Assembly: GCF_023078275.1 (NCBI RefSeq)
Contig: NC_062991.1
Location: 3,658,001-3,722,000 of the forward strand
Direction: 5' to 3'
DNA: 64,000 bases
DNA from: Leguminivora glycinivorella
Lineage: Eukaryota; Arthropoda; Insecta; Lepidoptera; Tortricidae
Below the pieces are notes generated by a model. That model saw only the letters and a program-made list of their open reading frames with translations. It was not told the DNA's origin and ran no database searches. Below are positions 1 to 11,200 of this stretch, one piece after another. Position numbers and translations under genes: made by a program. The stretch's first letter is position 1. Each line of letters begins with the position of its first letter.

Positions 1-10
1 CATTTATTTA

Positions 11-112
11 TGTTGTTGTTGATCGTCCTAGGACACCCCATAGGTGCATAGGGCCTCCACAAGATCCTTCCACGCCTTTCTATCTTGAGCCACCGCCTTG
101 GCCTTTACATTT
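11..112. repeat. Dispersed repeat, copy 1 (GTTGTTGTTG...ACACCCCATAGGTGC)
   Basis: This roughly 100-bp stretch recurs at 1272..1388 with the same wording (CACCCCATAGGTGCA, GGGCCTCC, ACAAGATCCTTCCAC, TTTCTATCTT, GCCTTGGCC). It is probably a fragment of a longer mobile element. No coding potential was recognised. Confidence 0.6.
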
Positions 113-162
113 ATTTATGTAGTATAAAAAAATAATGTAGTATAGTTATATATAATGTTATG

Positions 163-484
163 TCATCATCCTCGTTGCGTTATCCCGGCATTTGCCACGG
201 CTCATGGGAGCCTGGGGTCCTCTTTGACAACGAATCCCAAGATTTGGCGTAGGCACTAGTTTTTACGGAAGCGACTGCCATCTGACCTTCCAACCCGAAG
301 GGTAAACTAGACCTTATTGGAAATAGTCCAGTTTCCTCACGATGTTTTCCTTTACCAAAAGTGACTGGCAAATATCAAATGACATTTCGCACATAAATTC
401 CGAAAACTCATTGGTGCGAGCCGGGGTTTGAACCCGCGATCTCCGGAACGAAAGTCGTACGTACTTACCGCTAGGCTGTCAGCG
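163..484 (-). mobile_element. tRNA-derived SINE, family A, minus orientation
   Basis: Read on the minus strand it has a tRNA-like head (GCGGTAAG..., GGTTCAAACCC as B box). The body contains AAATGTCATTTGATATTTG and CATCGTGAGGAAAC, with a GATGA-rich tail at 163. The copy at 643..978 is the better example. Confidence 0.8.
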
Positions 485-642
485 CTTATATTTTAATACA
501 GTTCAGTACACAGAATTAGATTTAGATAGTAGAATCAAGGTACCTAATCTATTTGTATGTATCTTCAAAATTACTGATATTGGCCTGTCGCCCTTGCCCT
601 ACTGTTTATCGACTTTAACAGTCAAGTAGTTTGGATTTTACT

Positions 643-978
643 TAGAAAAAAAGCTTTGGTGGCCTAGCGGTAAGGGCGTGCGACTTACGATTCGGAGGTC
701 GCGGGTTCGAACCCTGGCTCGTACATACCAATGAGTTTTTCGAAACTTATGTGTGAAATGTCATTTGATATTTGTCAGTCGCTTTTCGGTGAAAGAAAAC
801 ATCGTGAGGAAACCAGACTAATTCCAATAACGCCTAGTTACCCTTCGGAAGGTCAGATGGCAGTTGCTTTCGTAAAACTAGTGCCTACGTCAAATCTTGG
901 GATTAGTGTCAAAGTGGACCCCAGGCTCACATGAGCCGTGGCAAATGCCGGGATAACGCAAGGAGGATGATGATGATG
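643..978 (+). mobile_element. tRNA-derived SINE, family A, complete with target duplications
   Basis: The head has an A box (TGGCCTAGCGG) and a B box (GGTTCGAACCC), the pol III promoter signals. The body matches the other family A copies and the tail is (GAT)n. Perfect 15-bp direct repeats AGTTTGGATTTTACT flank it at 628..642 and 979..993, the footprint of LINE-driven insertion. Confidence 0.88.
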
Positions 979-1271
979 AGTTTGGATTTTACTATGTCTC
1001 TTAGGCCTAGAGAATATAAAACTACAGTTATTTTTATTTCAAACCAATATAATACTTTCCAAAATTTTAAAATAGTAACTCTACTGCATATGTTTAACCT
1101 TTATTTCCTTTTACTTGTCAACAATGTACATTATGTTCTTTGAAGAAAACTGAATAAATTAGAATGAATAGTTTATTCTTGAGTGCATAATGTTCCATGT
1201 TAAATTTTGTTACCTACCGTTTTCTATTTTTGTTAGTAGTTAACTCGTCAGATGTATGATTTAAATTGATT

Positions 1272-1388
1272 TTGTTGTTGTTGTTGATGTCCTAAGGCAC
1301 CCCATAGGTGCACAGGGCCTCCGGTCTCCACAAGATCCTTCCACACCTTTCTATCTTAAGCCACCTTCATCGCCTTGGCCTCGTTCCA
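1272..1388. repeat. Dispersed repeat, copy 2 (see 11..112)
   Basis: It shares CACCCCATAGGTGCA, ACAAGATCCTTCCAC and TTTCTATCTT with the copy at the window start. It abuts a family A SINE body. Confidence 0.6.
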
Positions 1389-1409
1389 GCTCAATCATTA
1401 TTTGTATCT

Positions 1410-1668
1410 TCGAATCCTGGCTAACCAATGAGTTTATTGGAACTTATGTGTCAAATGACATTTGATATTTGCCAGTCGCTTTTCGGTGAAGGAAAACATC
1501 GTGAGGAAACCGGACCAATTCCAATAAGGCCTAGTTACCCTTCGAGGAGATCAGATGGCAGCCGCTTTCGTAAAACTAAAGTGCCTTTGCAAAATCTTGA
1601 GATTAGTTGTCATTTGCCAATGCCATGAGCCATGGCAAATGCCAGGGTAACGCAAAGAGGATGATGAT
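1410..1668 (+). mobile_element. tRNA-derived SINE, family A, head mostly lost
   Basis: Only a B-box remnant (TTCGAATCCTGG) is left of the tRNA head. The body (TTGATATTTGCCAGTCGC, CATCGTGAGGAAACCGG) and the AGGATGATGATG tail match the other copies. Confidence 0.78.
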
Positions 1669-1749
1669 GTATATTACAAGCTTTTATTTAACTTGCCTTG
1701 TTAGTATGTTAGTTTGGGTCAAAACATAGAAGATAAATTTGACTCACTT

Positions 1750-2060
1750 TCTGATTGAACTGAAATTTTGCACACATATCTAAATCACGAATATTATATT
1801 ATCATGGAGCTGATCTGGGTACGTAGCCGAAAACGAAACGCTTGTAGATATCTATCTCTATCGCTCGTGCGTATTGGCGCGACAGAGCCAGACTACCTTT
1901 CGCGGCGTTTCGTTTTCGTTTCGCGTCGCAGAAATGCCATTTGGCTATGGCACCTGATGATGGAGCAGAAAGGTGGTCATAGGAACTCTGTTATGAAATG
2001 TCGTATCCACAGGGTACGGTTGAGTAAAGGGTTTTTAAAAACGTCTCGGAGATGACTGTT
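1750..2060. repeat. Possible mobile-element remnant upstream of exon 1
   Basis: It contains GCCGAAAACGAAACGC and the near-inverted GCGTTTCGTTTTCGTTTCGC about 100 bp apart, suggesting a decayed inverted-repeat element. The reading frame through it has no recognisable protein. No PHD-finger exon is visible anywhere in 1..2103. Confidence 0.4.
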
Positions 2061-2103
2061 GAAAGAAAGCTTGCAACTTACCTAATAAATTCTTAATTTT
2101 CAG

Positions 2104-2286
2104 TGAAAATCCCAACAAACAATCACCGGGCAGATCGGTACGAGCTAGGTGCGGAGACCCGGCCCTCGCAAACTGGGTCCCCGGCGTGGGTGCGCGCGCT
2201 GGCCGCTCGGCCGCTGCGGCCTGCCCCGCCGGCGCTCGCGCGAATGCAGCCCCGCCAGTTCACCGAGGAGTTCGTGAGGGACAATG
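2104..2286 (+). CDS. KDM7: KDM7 exon 1 of window: linker between PHD finger and JmjC domain
   Basis: The acceptor is TTTTCAG and the donor GTAAGA. Two bases complete an upstream codon and one base (G) carries over. It encodes NHRADRYELGAETRPSQTG followed by QFTEEFVRDN, the segment that in PHF8-type proteins links the PHD finger to the JmjC domain. The 3' half is very GC-rich compared with the AT-rich introns. The phase shows that at least one coding exon lies upstream. Confidence 0.88.
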
Positions 2287-5200
2287 GTAAGAATATGAAC
2301 GAAACCTAGCGACCATGTTGAACGGAAGCAAGACTAGGTGATTCTCCACAAAGTACAGCCCTCGGACCACATCCGACCTGCGATAGGCCCTCCACTAGTC
2401 ATTCAAGTATATTAGTGTGTGTGTGATGTGGCCACCACAGTAGTAAATGCATTTTTTGGTGTAAATCTGACGGCCTTCCTCTAAAATTCATTCAAATTTT
2501 GGCCCGCAATGAAAAAAGTTTGACAACAATGTTAAGAAAGTTGGGATTATCGAGAATCTTCACAAATATGTAATTAGGAGTATGAAAAAAATGCTTCATT
2601 TGAGATTGAGCTGAAGTCTACTTTGTTTAACTTTGGTATGATACATACATACAATCACGCCTGTATCCCATAAAGGGGTAGGCAGAACACATGAAACTAC
2701 TAAAGCTTCAGTGCCACTCATGGGAAATAAGGGGTTGAAAGAAAACGAAACTGTGACATTGCAGTGACAGGTTGCCAGCCTCTCGCCTACGCCACAATTT
2801 AACCCATATCCCACAGTCGCCTTCTACGACACCCACGGGAAGAAAGGGGGTGGTGAAATTCTTAACCCGTCACCACACAGGCTATGATAATGTTGGGTAT
2901 GATAATGTTGGATAAGACAAGGCTAAAGTTTGCTGTAAGATTCAATTTAATTGTTTAGACTAGTTGTAAAGTCACCATGCCAAGCAAATTGGCTCGGGCG
3001 AGTCGCTACGCGCACGAGCACAGATGATTTGCGTGCGATGCAGTCAAGTGCCTGGCGAGGCTGCTCTGCTGAAAACATTCTCTCAAAGAATCGCAGACTG
3101 AAGTCTACTTTTGTCCACAGGTTTCACCCGGCCGATCCTGTTCACCACATCCGAAGGTCTGGAGATGGAGACTCCAAACCCAGCCACCTTCAGCGCCCGG
3201 TCTGTTCTGCGGTTCTGTGGAAAGAACCATGAGGTAACTAATCTTCGTCTAGAAAACTATTGGTACTGGAGAGGAATTGAATCGATTGAATCAAGAATTT
3301 GCAAGTATAAAGTCGCCTTCAACAGAATTTGCGAACAATGTAAACAAACCATGTATGGGCATTTTCAGAATTTGGGACCCCCAATTAGCGAAAGTTGTTA
3401 ACAAAAATTAACTCACTGTCAGATTAGACATAATTTTGCATAAAACCAGTGTGACTCAAGAGACCGTAACCATGGCAATAACATACAAGAAAAAGTTGAT
3501 TCACCCATCTAATAAAAGTGTTTCAAAAGTGACTTTCTCTCTCATCCTGTATGTTTATTCAAAAATAATCCAATACAATCTTAATTAATCGGAAATCAAA
3601 GGAAGGTCTCCTAAGATCGTTTTCTCGTAGCAGCACTTTGGCTTAATTGACTCGTTATCAAAATACACTCTGTTTATAATCGTTTTCTTACAGGTTGAAG
3701 TGATAGATGTCCGACGGCAGACAACTCTGAGGATGCCTCTGGGCGACTTTGTGGAGTATTTCGAAACCCCCCCAGACTTGAGGGGGGAGAGGGTACTTAA
3801 CGTACTCAGTCTAGAATTTAGTGATACCAAGTAAGTGATCATTTTGCTATGTTTCCTTTTAGGTGACTTAATTATTCTGAGATTCTCATAAACGTGAATG
3901 CTATTTTTGTCTCAACTGAAAAACAAAAAAACATAGATTTAGCCATTTAAAAATTAACATACGTGCATTTTAGTTAAGATCTATAGAATTTATAGGTAGT
4001 ATCAGCATGTTATATTGATTTGAGATATGTGATCAGATTATTTTTTGAGGTACAGATCGGAAATATGTAAATATCCCCTGAAAATATGCATTGAGGCAAT
4101 TTTAGAACCGCAAGTAATTAAGACACAATTTTCAGTCTGTCAGAAGATTGCACGTATTGGACAAAATTGTCCATTTTAAGTATTCGTCTGTTACAACACT
4201 ATTAAACTATTTTCTCTACAATCCGTCGATCGCATAAAACAGTGGCGTTCTTTAGATTTATGTCATAAGAAGGACCGTTCAACGCGTACGCTGTACATTT
4301 CTTTTACGCTGATACATGTCGAACTTTAGGAAAACTTTCGTATTAGTATCTGGCTTAATCAACTTTTTCTTGCCTGTTATTGCCATGGTTACGGTCCCCT
4401 GAGTCACGCCGGTTTTATGCAAAATTATGCAAGCATGCTTGAAGTCCATGTTTGTAGGTGGCAAATTAAGGAAAGGGAAAGGGGGACCAGAAAAATGCAC
4501 GTTTGCATAGTTTAAATAGCATAAATTTGCATAAAACCAGCGTGACTCAGGGGACCGTAACCGTGGCAATAACGGGCAAGGAAAAGTTGATCCACCCATC
4601 TAATTAAACACGAGCGTGTTAGATGGGTGAGCGTATCTTTATAGCTTATCGCTATCGTAGCTTGTTGAGCGTATGATCCCTCATGAAAGGATGAGCTCTG
4701 AACATTGAATATTTGGTCAGCATGGCTTTGCTCGTGGAGCCGCCGGGCACGGTGCGGCGGCTGGACTGGGCGGCGCGCGCGTGGCCGGCGGGCGAGGCGC
4801 CGCCGCGGCCCGCCGTGCAGAAGTACTGCCTCATGTCCGCCGCCGGCTCCTACACCGACTTCCACGTCGACTTCGGCGGCACCGCCGTCTGGTACCACGT
4901 CATGCACGGCTTAAAGGTAACCTATATACCCATACGACATTCGCTTTCCGCCATTTTGTATTTACAAAACAAAATGGCGCACGCCGCGCTAGCAGATGTG
5001 TTCGAGATTCTGAATTTCGAACGAGAATTGTAATAGTATTGCTTCATGGCCGCAGTAGACTCTTGTACCGACTTCCACATCGACTTCGGCGGCACCGCCG
5101 TGTGGTACCACGTCATGCACGGGAGAAAGGTAAGCTTTATACCCCTTTATGCGACAGAGTCTAAAATGGGACGCTTTCCGCCATTTTGTATTGTTTAAAA

Positions 5201-8200
5201 TACAAAATGGCGCACGGAATGAAGTGAATTGGTTCGAGATTTTGAATCTCGAATGTCAGTTATGAATTGTTCTAAGTTGGACTATGGAGCCTAAAATACG
5301 CCTTCCATCTACTGTTCAGAATATGTGAGTGCGCACGGGAAAATGTCCCACTTTGTCGATTGCTATAAATAGCAATCGACAAAATCGGAAGTGGGACGTT
5401 TGCGGCTTTAGCCGCTTTGTCAGTTTATTCATATAAAGATACAAACTAGTAAATCTCGTCCTAATGGTAACCGACAAAGTGGGACGTTTTACTAAACACA
5501 ATCACATATATTCTAATAGATATCTCTTGAGTAAGTCCTGAAAGTATGGCTCACAAGAGAACCCTTGTTCTGTCATTTTATTTTGATAAGATATACATAC
5601 ATACATACATACACATCACGCCTGTATCCCATAAAGGGGTAAGCAGAGTACATGAACTACTAAGTTTCAGTGCCACTCTTGGCAAAAAGGGGTTGAAAGA
5701 AATCCAAATTGTGACATTGACCGACAGGTTGCCAGCCTCTCGCCTACGCCACAATTTAACCCATATCCCACAGTCGACTTCTACGACACCCACGGGAAGA
5801 AAGGGGGTGGTGATATTCTTAACCCGTCACCACACGGATAAGATATACTGGTAAAAAAATACCAATTGTATCCTACATATGACGATTCATCCTTGCTCTC
5901 GTGAAACTACAATAAATATTTAAAATATAATTTTCTTTTGCAGATATTCTACCTAATACCTCCCACATCCACAAACCTGGCGCTCTATCAGCAATGGAGT
6001 GCCTCTAACAATCAGAACGAAAGATTCTTTGGTGATATGGTAAGTTTTTTACAATATTGTTTGCTAATTATACGGGTCATTTAGTTACTTGAAATATGTA
6101 CGCGGAGCGAGCCAACCTTGAAATCGTGAAATAGTACATTACAACCTGAGGATTTCCGGCCAAATCGAGGCCGGGAATGAAAATAGTGCTTTTCTCAAAC
6201 ATATTTGCTCTAAAGTATTTTATAAAAAAAAGTTACTTTGTCCTAAAAAATAATATGAAATCATTTACAGTCCTCTCGTTGTTGCGCCCAAAAAGCGATA
6301 CTTCCTAGCCCATTTTAAGGAAAAAGACAACATTTTTTTTTGAGAAAAAATATTTTGTGTGTCTGTCCTAAACATTTTGTATAAGAAAGCTTTTTTTCGC
6401 AATTTCTTTTGGGGTCAGAGTAGAAATTGTAATATTACCTATGATTAGCCCGTAAATTATGCCAGATGGCTAAATAAACTAGCTTAGCCGTTAGCTGTGT
6501 AAGTCATTTACAGCATTGCTTGTTTTGATATTGGTAAATAATAAATAAATAAATATAGGACATTCTTACACCGATTGACTGAGGCTCACGGTAAGCTCAA
6601 GAAGGCTTGTGTTGTGGGTACTCAGGCAACGATATATATAATATATAAATGCTTATATACATAGAATGAAACAGGAACAAATATCTGTGCTCATCACACA
6701 AATTAATGCCCTTACCGGGATTCGAACCCGGGACCGCGGCGCAGCAGGCAGGGTTACTACCGACTGCGCCAGACTGGTACCATATAAAGACCCTACTGAA
6801 AAGCCACATGTATTCTCAACTAGGCTATTTTTATGTTAATTGTACACTATATTTTAGGTGGAATGGTACGGCACAGCGGAGCTATGCGCCGGGCAGACTC
6901 TCTGCATCCCTAGCGGCTGGATCCACGCAGTTCTGACCCCGCAGGACTCGCTAGTGTTCGGCGGCAACATGCTTCACTCTTACAGCATCGAGATGCAGCT
7001 GCAGTAAGTGTCACAGATCTCATAAACTAGGTGTATAGTAGATCAAGCAAACGCATCTACTTAGCGTGCCCGAACTCAGTTAAAACGTCTAGGTAGTCGC
7101 GTCAATTTTTAGATGGAAGTCAACAAAAATATAATGCCACATTACGCGATATATATAATTGCAACAGCACAAAAATTATAAACACTCCTAGCCAACCTAA
7201 CTCTGCTGTGATATTGGTAGCAAAAAGGGCGCGTCTAATTTTCATTGAATTCTGAACTCTATAATATAACAGTTTTACGGCTGTCTATCGATATATGAAA
7301 ATCGCTGCAGAGTTTGGTTTAACTGCCGGGTCCACACTGATCGTGCAGCCTTGCGAATGCGAAGAAATTGCCTCGCGCGGCAAACGTCCGTTCTAGCGAG
7401 GCAGCGTGGTCGTGCGCGCTCGTTATCCTTGCAAGGAAATAGGGAACTTGACTGTAGTTAATATAAAATATTTGATACCATGCACGAAATAAAGCATCAG
7501 ATAATTATACGAAGAACATGGACAGAAGTTATTTTTAAATCCAATTTCTATTTAATAAGTCAGGTAGAAATATATAAAGTAACTCAGTTGACCGTGACGT
7601 CACTCAATTCGATTTCATATAAATTCCATTATAGCAAGTCGTTCAAATTCGTTTTGACAGTTCTTAAAAAGAAGCTGATTTGACTAGGAGGCAAGTAGCC
7701 TATTGCCTCGTGACGTGCCTCGCTCTGTGTGGACCAGGCTATTTGACTCTACCACAGTTTATAAAGAGTACTATCGTACAGTAAGGCCACTCCCGCTCCC
7801 CGCTGAAAGTGCCGCCCACCCCCTCTCGGCTACCTCACAGTTACCGCCTGTCAAAAACGCGAAGAGTCGACCTGTCATATCTCACTCATACAAGCATAGT
7901 ACGCGTTCACCTGCACGAGTTCAGACTGTGTGCTAGGAACGCGCCTCTTTCATTTATTTGATCGCCAGTGTCCGAGGTGTGACTCTACTTACTCCTTACA
8001 TTGTACTCTATATTAACAGTCCCAATATTTGTTCAGGATATACGAGATAGAGAGGCGAGTGGAGACACCGATAATGTTCCGGTACCCATTATTCGAACCC
8101 ATGCATTGGTACGCTGGCGCGCATCTTCTAACTATGTTACGGAGACACAATGAGGAGACACAGGTATTTACTATTTTTACTAGCTGTATTAGATAAACTA

Positions 8201-11200
8201 TTATCGACACACAACACTGACGACAGACAGAGTGACATCCCTAGTGCGCAAACAGTTCAAGTTGATAATAAAAACCAAGTGCGGGTCGTTCGAAAAACTC
8301 GCGCGGCTGTCAGAAGGTGTTGATGTCATTTCAAGCCAGTCTTCTCCGAGACCACGGGGACTACGCCGTCCCTGAAACGTTGGAGGTCAGTTTAGTATGT
8401 AGTCATACGCGATTAAGTCCCGATTTTAAAAATAATTATGTGTAATAATCGTGAAAGTGAAGCCAAAATTCTGACGTTTTCAACTAAATGATACCACATG
8501 GTCGCGTCGGTTATCGATAAGATTGAATTGAAATTGAAGCTTTATGGAAATAGTGCCTTATTGACAACCGGCAATAAGCGCAAACAGATTTAACATGCAA
8601 AGTCGCTATTTATAAAGATACAAGTAAATTTCTTCCTTCGAAAACATGTCTATTTAGAAATTTCTTCCTTCGAAGTCTGTTTTAAACTTATATTCATTTT
8701 TATTATTTTATTGCAGTCAATGCCATAAGTTCGTGGTAATAAAACTTGAGCAGTTTCATGTGCTCTGCCTACCCCTTCTGGGACTACAGGCGTCAATATA
8801 CATACATATGTATCTAAATATATTTTGTGTATCAGGACGAAGATTTTACCCTGCATGAAGTGGGAGCGCGAACGCCGGCGCCCTTGCCTCCATTGTTACT
8901 ACGTGGAGTCAGAATACTCGCCACTGCGCTTAAGGAGTGGCATGCGCTTAAGAGCGTAAGTAAAAAATAACTATAATTATACAAATCCCTAACATACCCC
9001 AAATACAAGTCACGGATGTTCGCTCGTAAATCGGTAGGGAGACATGTTTCCATACTTTTTGTTAGATTTCTGTGGGGTAACAAAATAAAAAAAACATCGT
9101 AGTTTTTTTAGATACGCGACCAAAAATATCACACTTCATAAAAGGCAGCTGCTGGAATAACATTCTAATATCCCCTCGCTCGTAAATCGGTAGGGAGACA
9201 GTGTTTTATATCCTTTTCTCAATGTAAATAGTTTTTTTTTCACATATTTTTTGTGTCGGATTTGCAATTAGTAGCCATTCTTTATCATTTTCTTATGTAT
9301 TTATTTGAATTATTGTTCATTTTCACTTTTGCTAAGTAAACTGTGATTATTAACAGAATTATTTTATGTATCTTTTATTTACACGTCCAAAAACGAGTTG
9401 GATTAAGATTTTTGGCTCTATGATTGACTACGGCATTAAATCCTCCATTTATAGTTTGAATACACCCACAACAAACCAGCCTCATCGCTGTCAATGCGGT
9501 ACCATGGTGGACACACTGGGTCACCATGGCCTCTCATGCGCCCGAAGCGCTGGAAGGATCCCGCGCCACGCCAGTATCAATGATGTTATCCGTCGGGCCC
9601 TTGTCAGCGCGAAAGTGCCAGCAGTCCTGGAGCCCACCGGCCTGGCTAGGGACGACGGCAAGAGGCCTGACGGTATGACACTGGTGCCTTGGAGCATGGG
9701 TCGGCCGCTAGTTTGGGACGCTACTTGCGTTGATACACTGGCGCCGTATGCCACCCTAGGAACCAGCTACATATTTGCGGCGTTTGGCGTTGAGACTTTG
9801 GGGCCATGGGGGCCCAGTGCCCGTCATTTTTATAAGGATTTGTCGTCTCGCCTGATAGAGACCTCAGGCGACCAGAGGGCTGGCCAGTATTTCGCGCAAC
9901 GTATAAGTATCGCTATACAGCGTGGAAATGCTGCCAGCCTTCTGGGTACCTTGCCCATTGACGGCGATTTAGGCCAAATTTTTTATTTATAAGTAGGTTA
10001 GGTATTTAGTTTTAAGTAGTTTTATTATGTTTTTATTTGTTTTATTCATTAATTTATGCAACAAATAAAACAACTAAATAAATGTACTTTCAGACCGACT
10101 CTGCAAAGCGGGATAACGTACCCAAGTGCCTCAATTCCGGACAACTAGTTCGAGAGCTGTGCAAAGAACTGCGGACTCTTGAGAAGAGATCTGCCAGCGC
10201 AGCTAATAAAGACAAGGTAACGACTATCAATATGAAAATGAAATATTTATTTTTAAAGTAGGCATATTACAATGCGCATATGAACGTCAAATAAAGCTAC
10301 GCCGGCTCTAACCCTACGCCTCAGCCTCGAGAAGATTTCAGTCCCCCCTCAGTTGGGAGGAGGGTATCCACTATGGGACCGGCAAGAAACTCGGCGGGCC
10401 ACTTTTTGACAAAACATTACATGTTGTAATTAACTTAACATGCATTAAATAACAAGATACAATTTAACATGCAAAAGTATTCATCAAAAAAAAATTAACA
10501 GACTATGTAGATTCTAACCCCCTTATTCATAAACGTTCACTAAAGTTATCAAGCCGATAAAGTTCGTTTATCCCTTTCTATCACACCAATACGTCGGAAA
10601 GGGACAAACTAACTTTATCGGCTTGATAACATTAGTGAATGTTTATTAATAATGGAGTAAGCCTTCGCTTGACGTGGATATACACGACCAATGTAAGGAC
10701 TATTAATAAATAATAATATAATAATAAATATTGGGGACACCTTACACACACAACTTAGCCCCAAACTAAGCAAAGCTTGTACTATGGGTGCTAAGCGACG
10801 ATATACATGCTTATATAGATAAATACATACTTATATACATAGAAAACATCCATGACTGAGGAACAAATATTTGTGCTCATCACACAAATAAATGCCCTTA
10901 CCGGGATTCGAACCCAGGCAGGCAAGTATGGTCGCGCGATAAATGATAAAACTTCAGGCCGTCCCTATCGTACTATTAGTAAGTGCGAAAGGGACGGCCC
11001 GATGTTTTATCGTTTATCGCACGACCATGATTGCCTGCCAGGACCGCGGCTTAGCAGGCAGGGTCACTACCGACTACCGACTGAAATAAGCCGCGAAATT
11101 CAAATTTTCTATGGGACGATACACCTTCGCCCTACAACTTCAATAATTATGTTTTCAAATGGTTATGACTGGTAATTTTTTGTCTATGTTCGTAATGAGG

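Noticed and set aside
655..730. A tRNA gene at the A-box/B-box sequence
   Set aside because: The tRNA-like part continues into a SINE body with a tail and target duplications. The same holds at 420..484 and 6700..6782.
1768..2055. 95-codon ORF before exon 1
   Set aside because: It has no recognisable protein, overlaps a repeat with inverted CGTTTCGTTTTCG pieces, and is not in phase-compatible splicing context.
1..2103. PHD-finger exon of KDM7 within the first 2 kb
   Set aside because: No C4HC3 pattern appears in any frame; the ORFs here fall in SINE and other repeat sequence.
8313..8393. Possible extra KDM7 exon (AGCCAG border, frame LLRDHGDYAVPETLE)
   Set aside because: Exon 7 ends and exon 8 starts in phase 0 and they join to a protein matching PHF8 without it. 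The stretch resembles a dispersed repeat.
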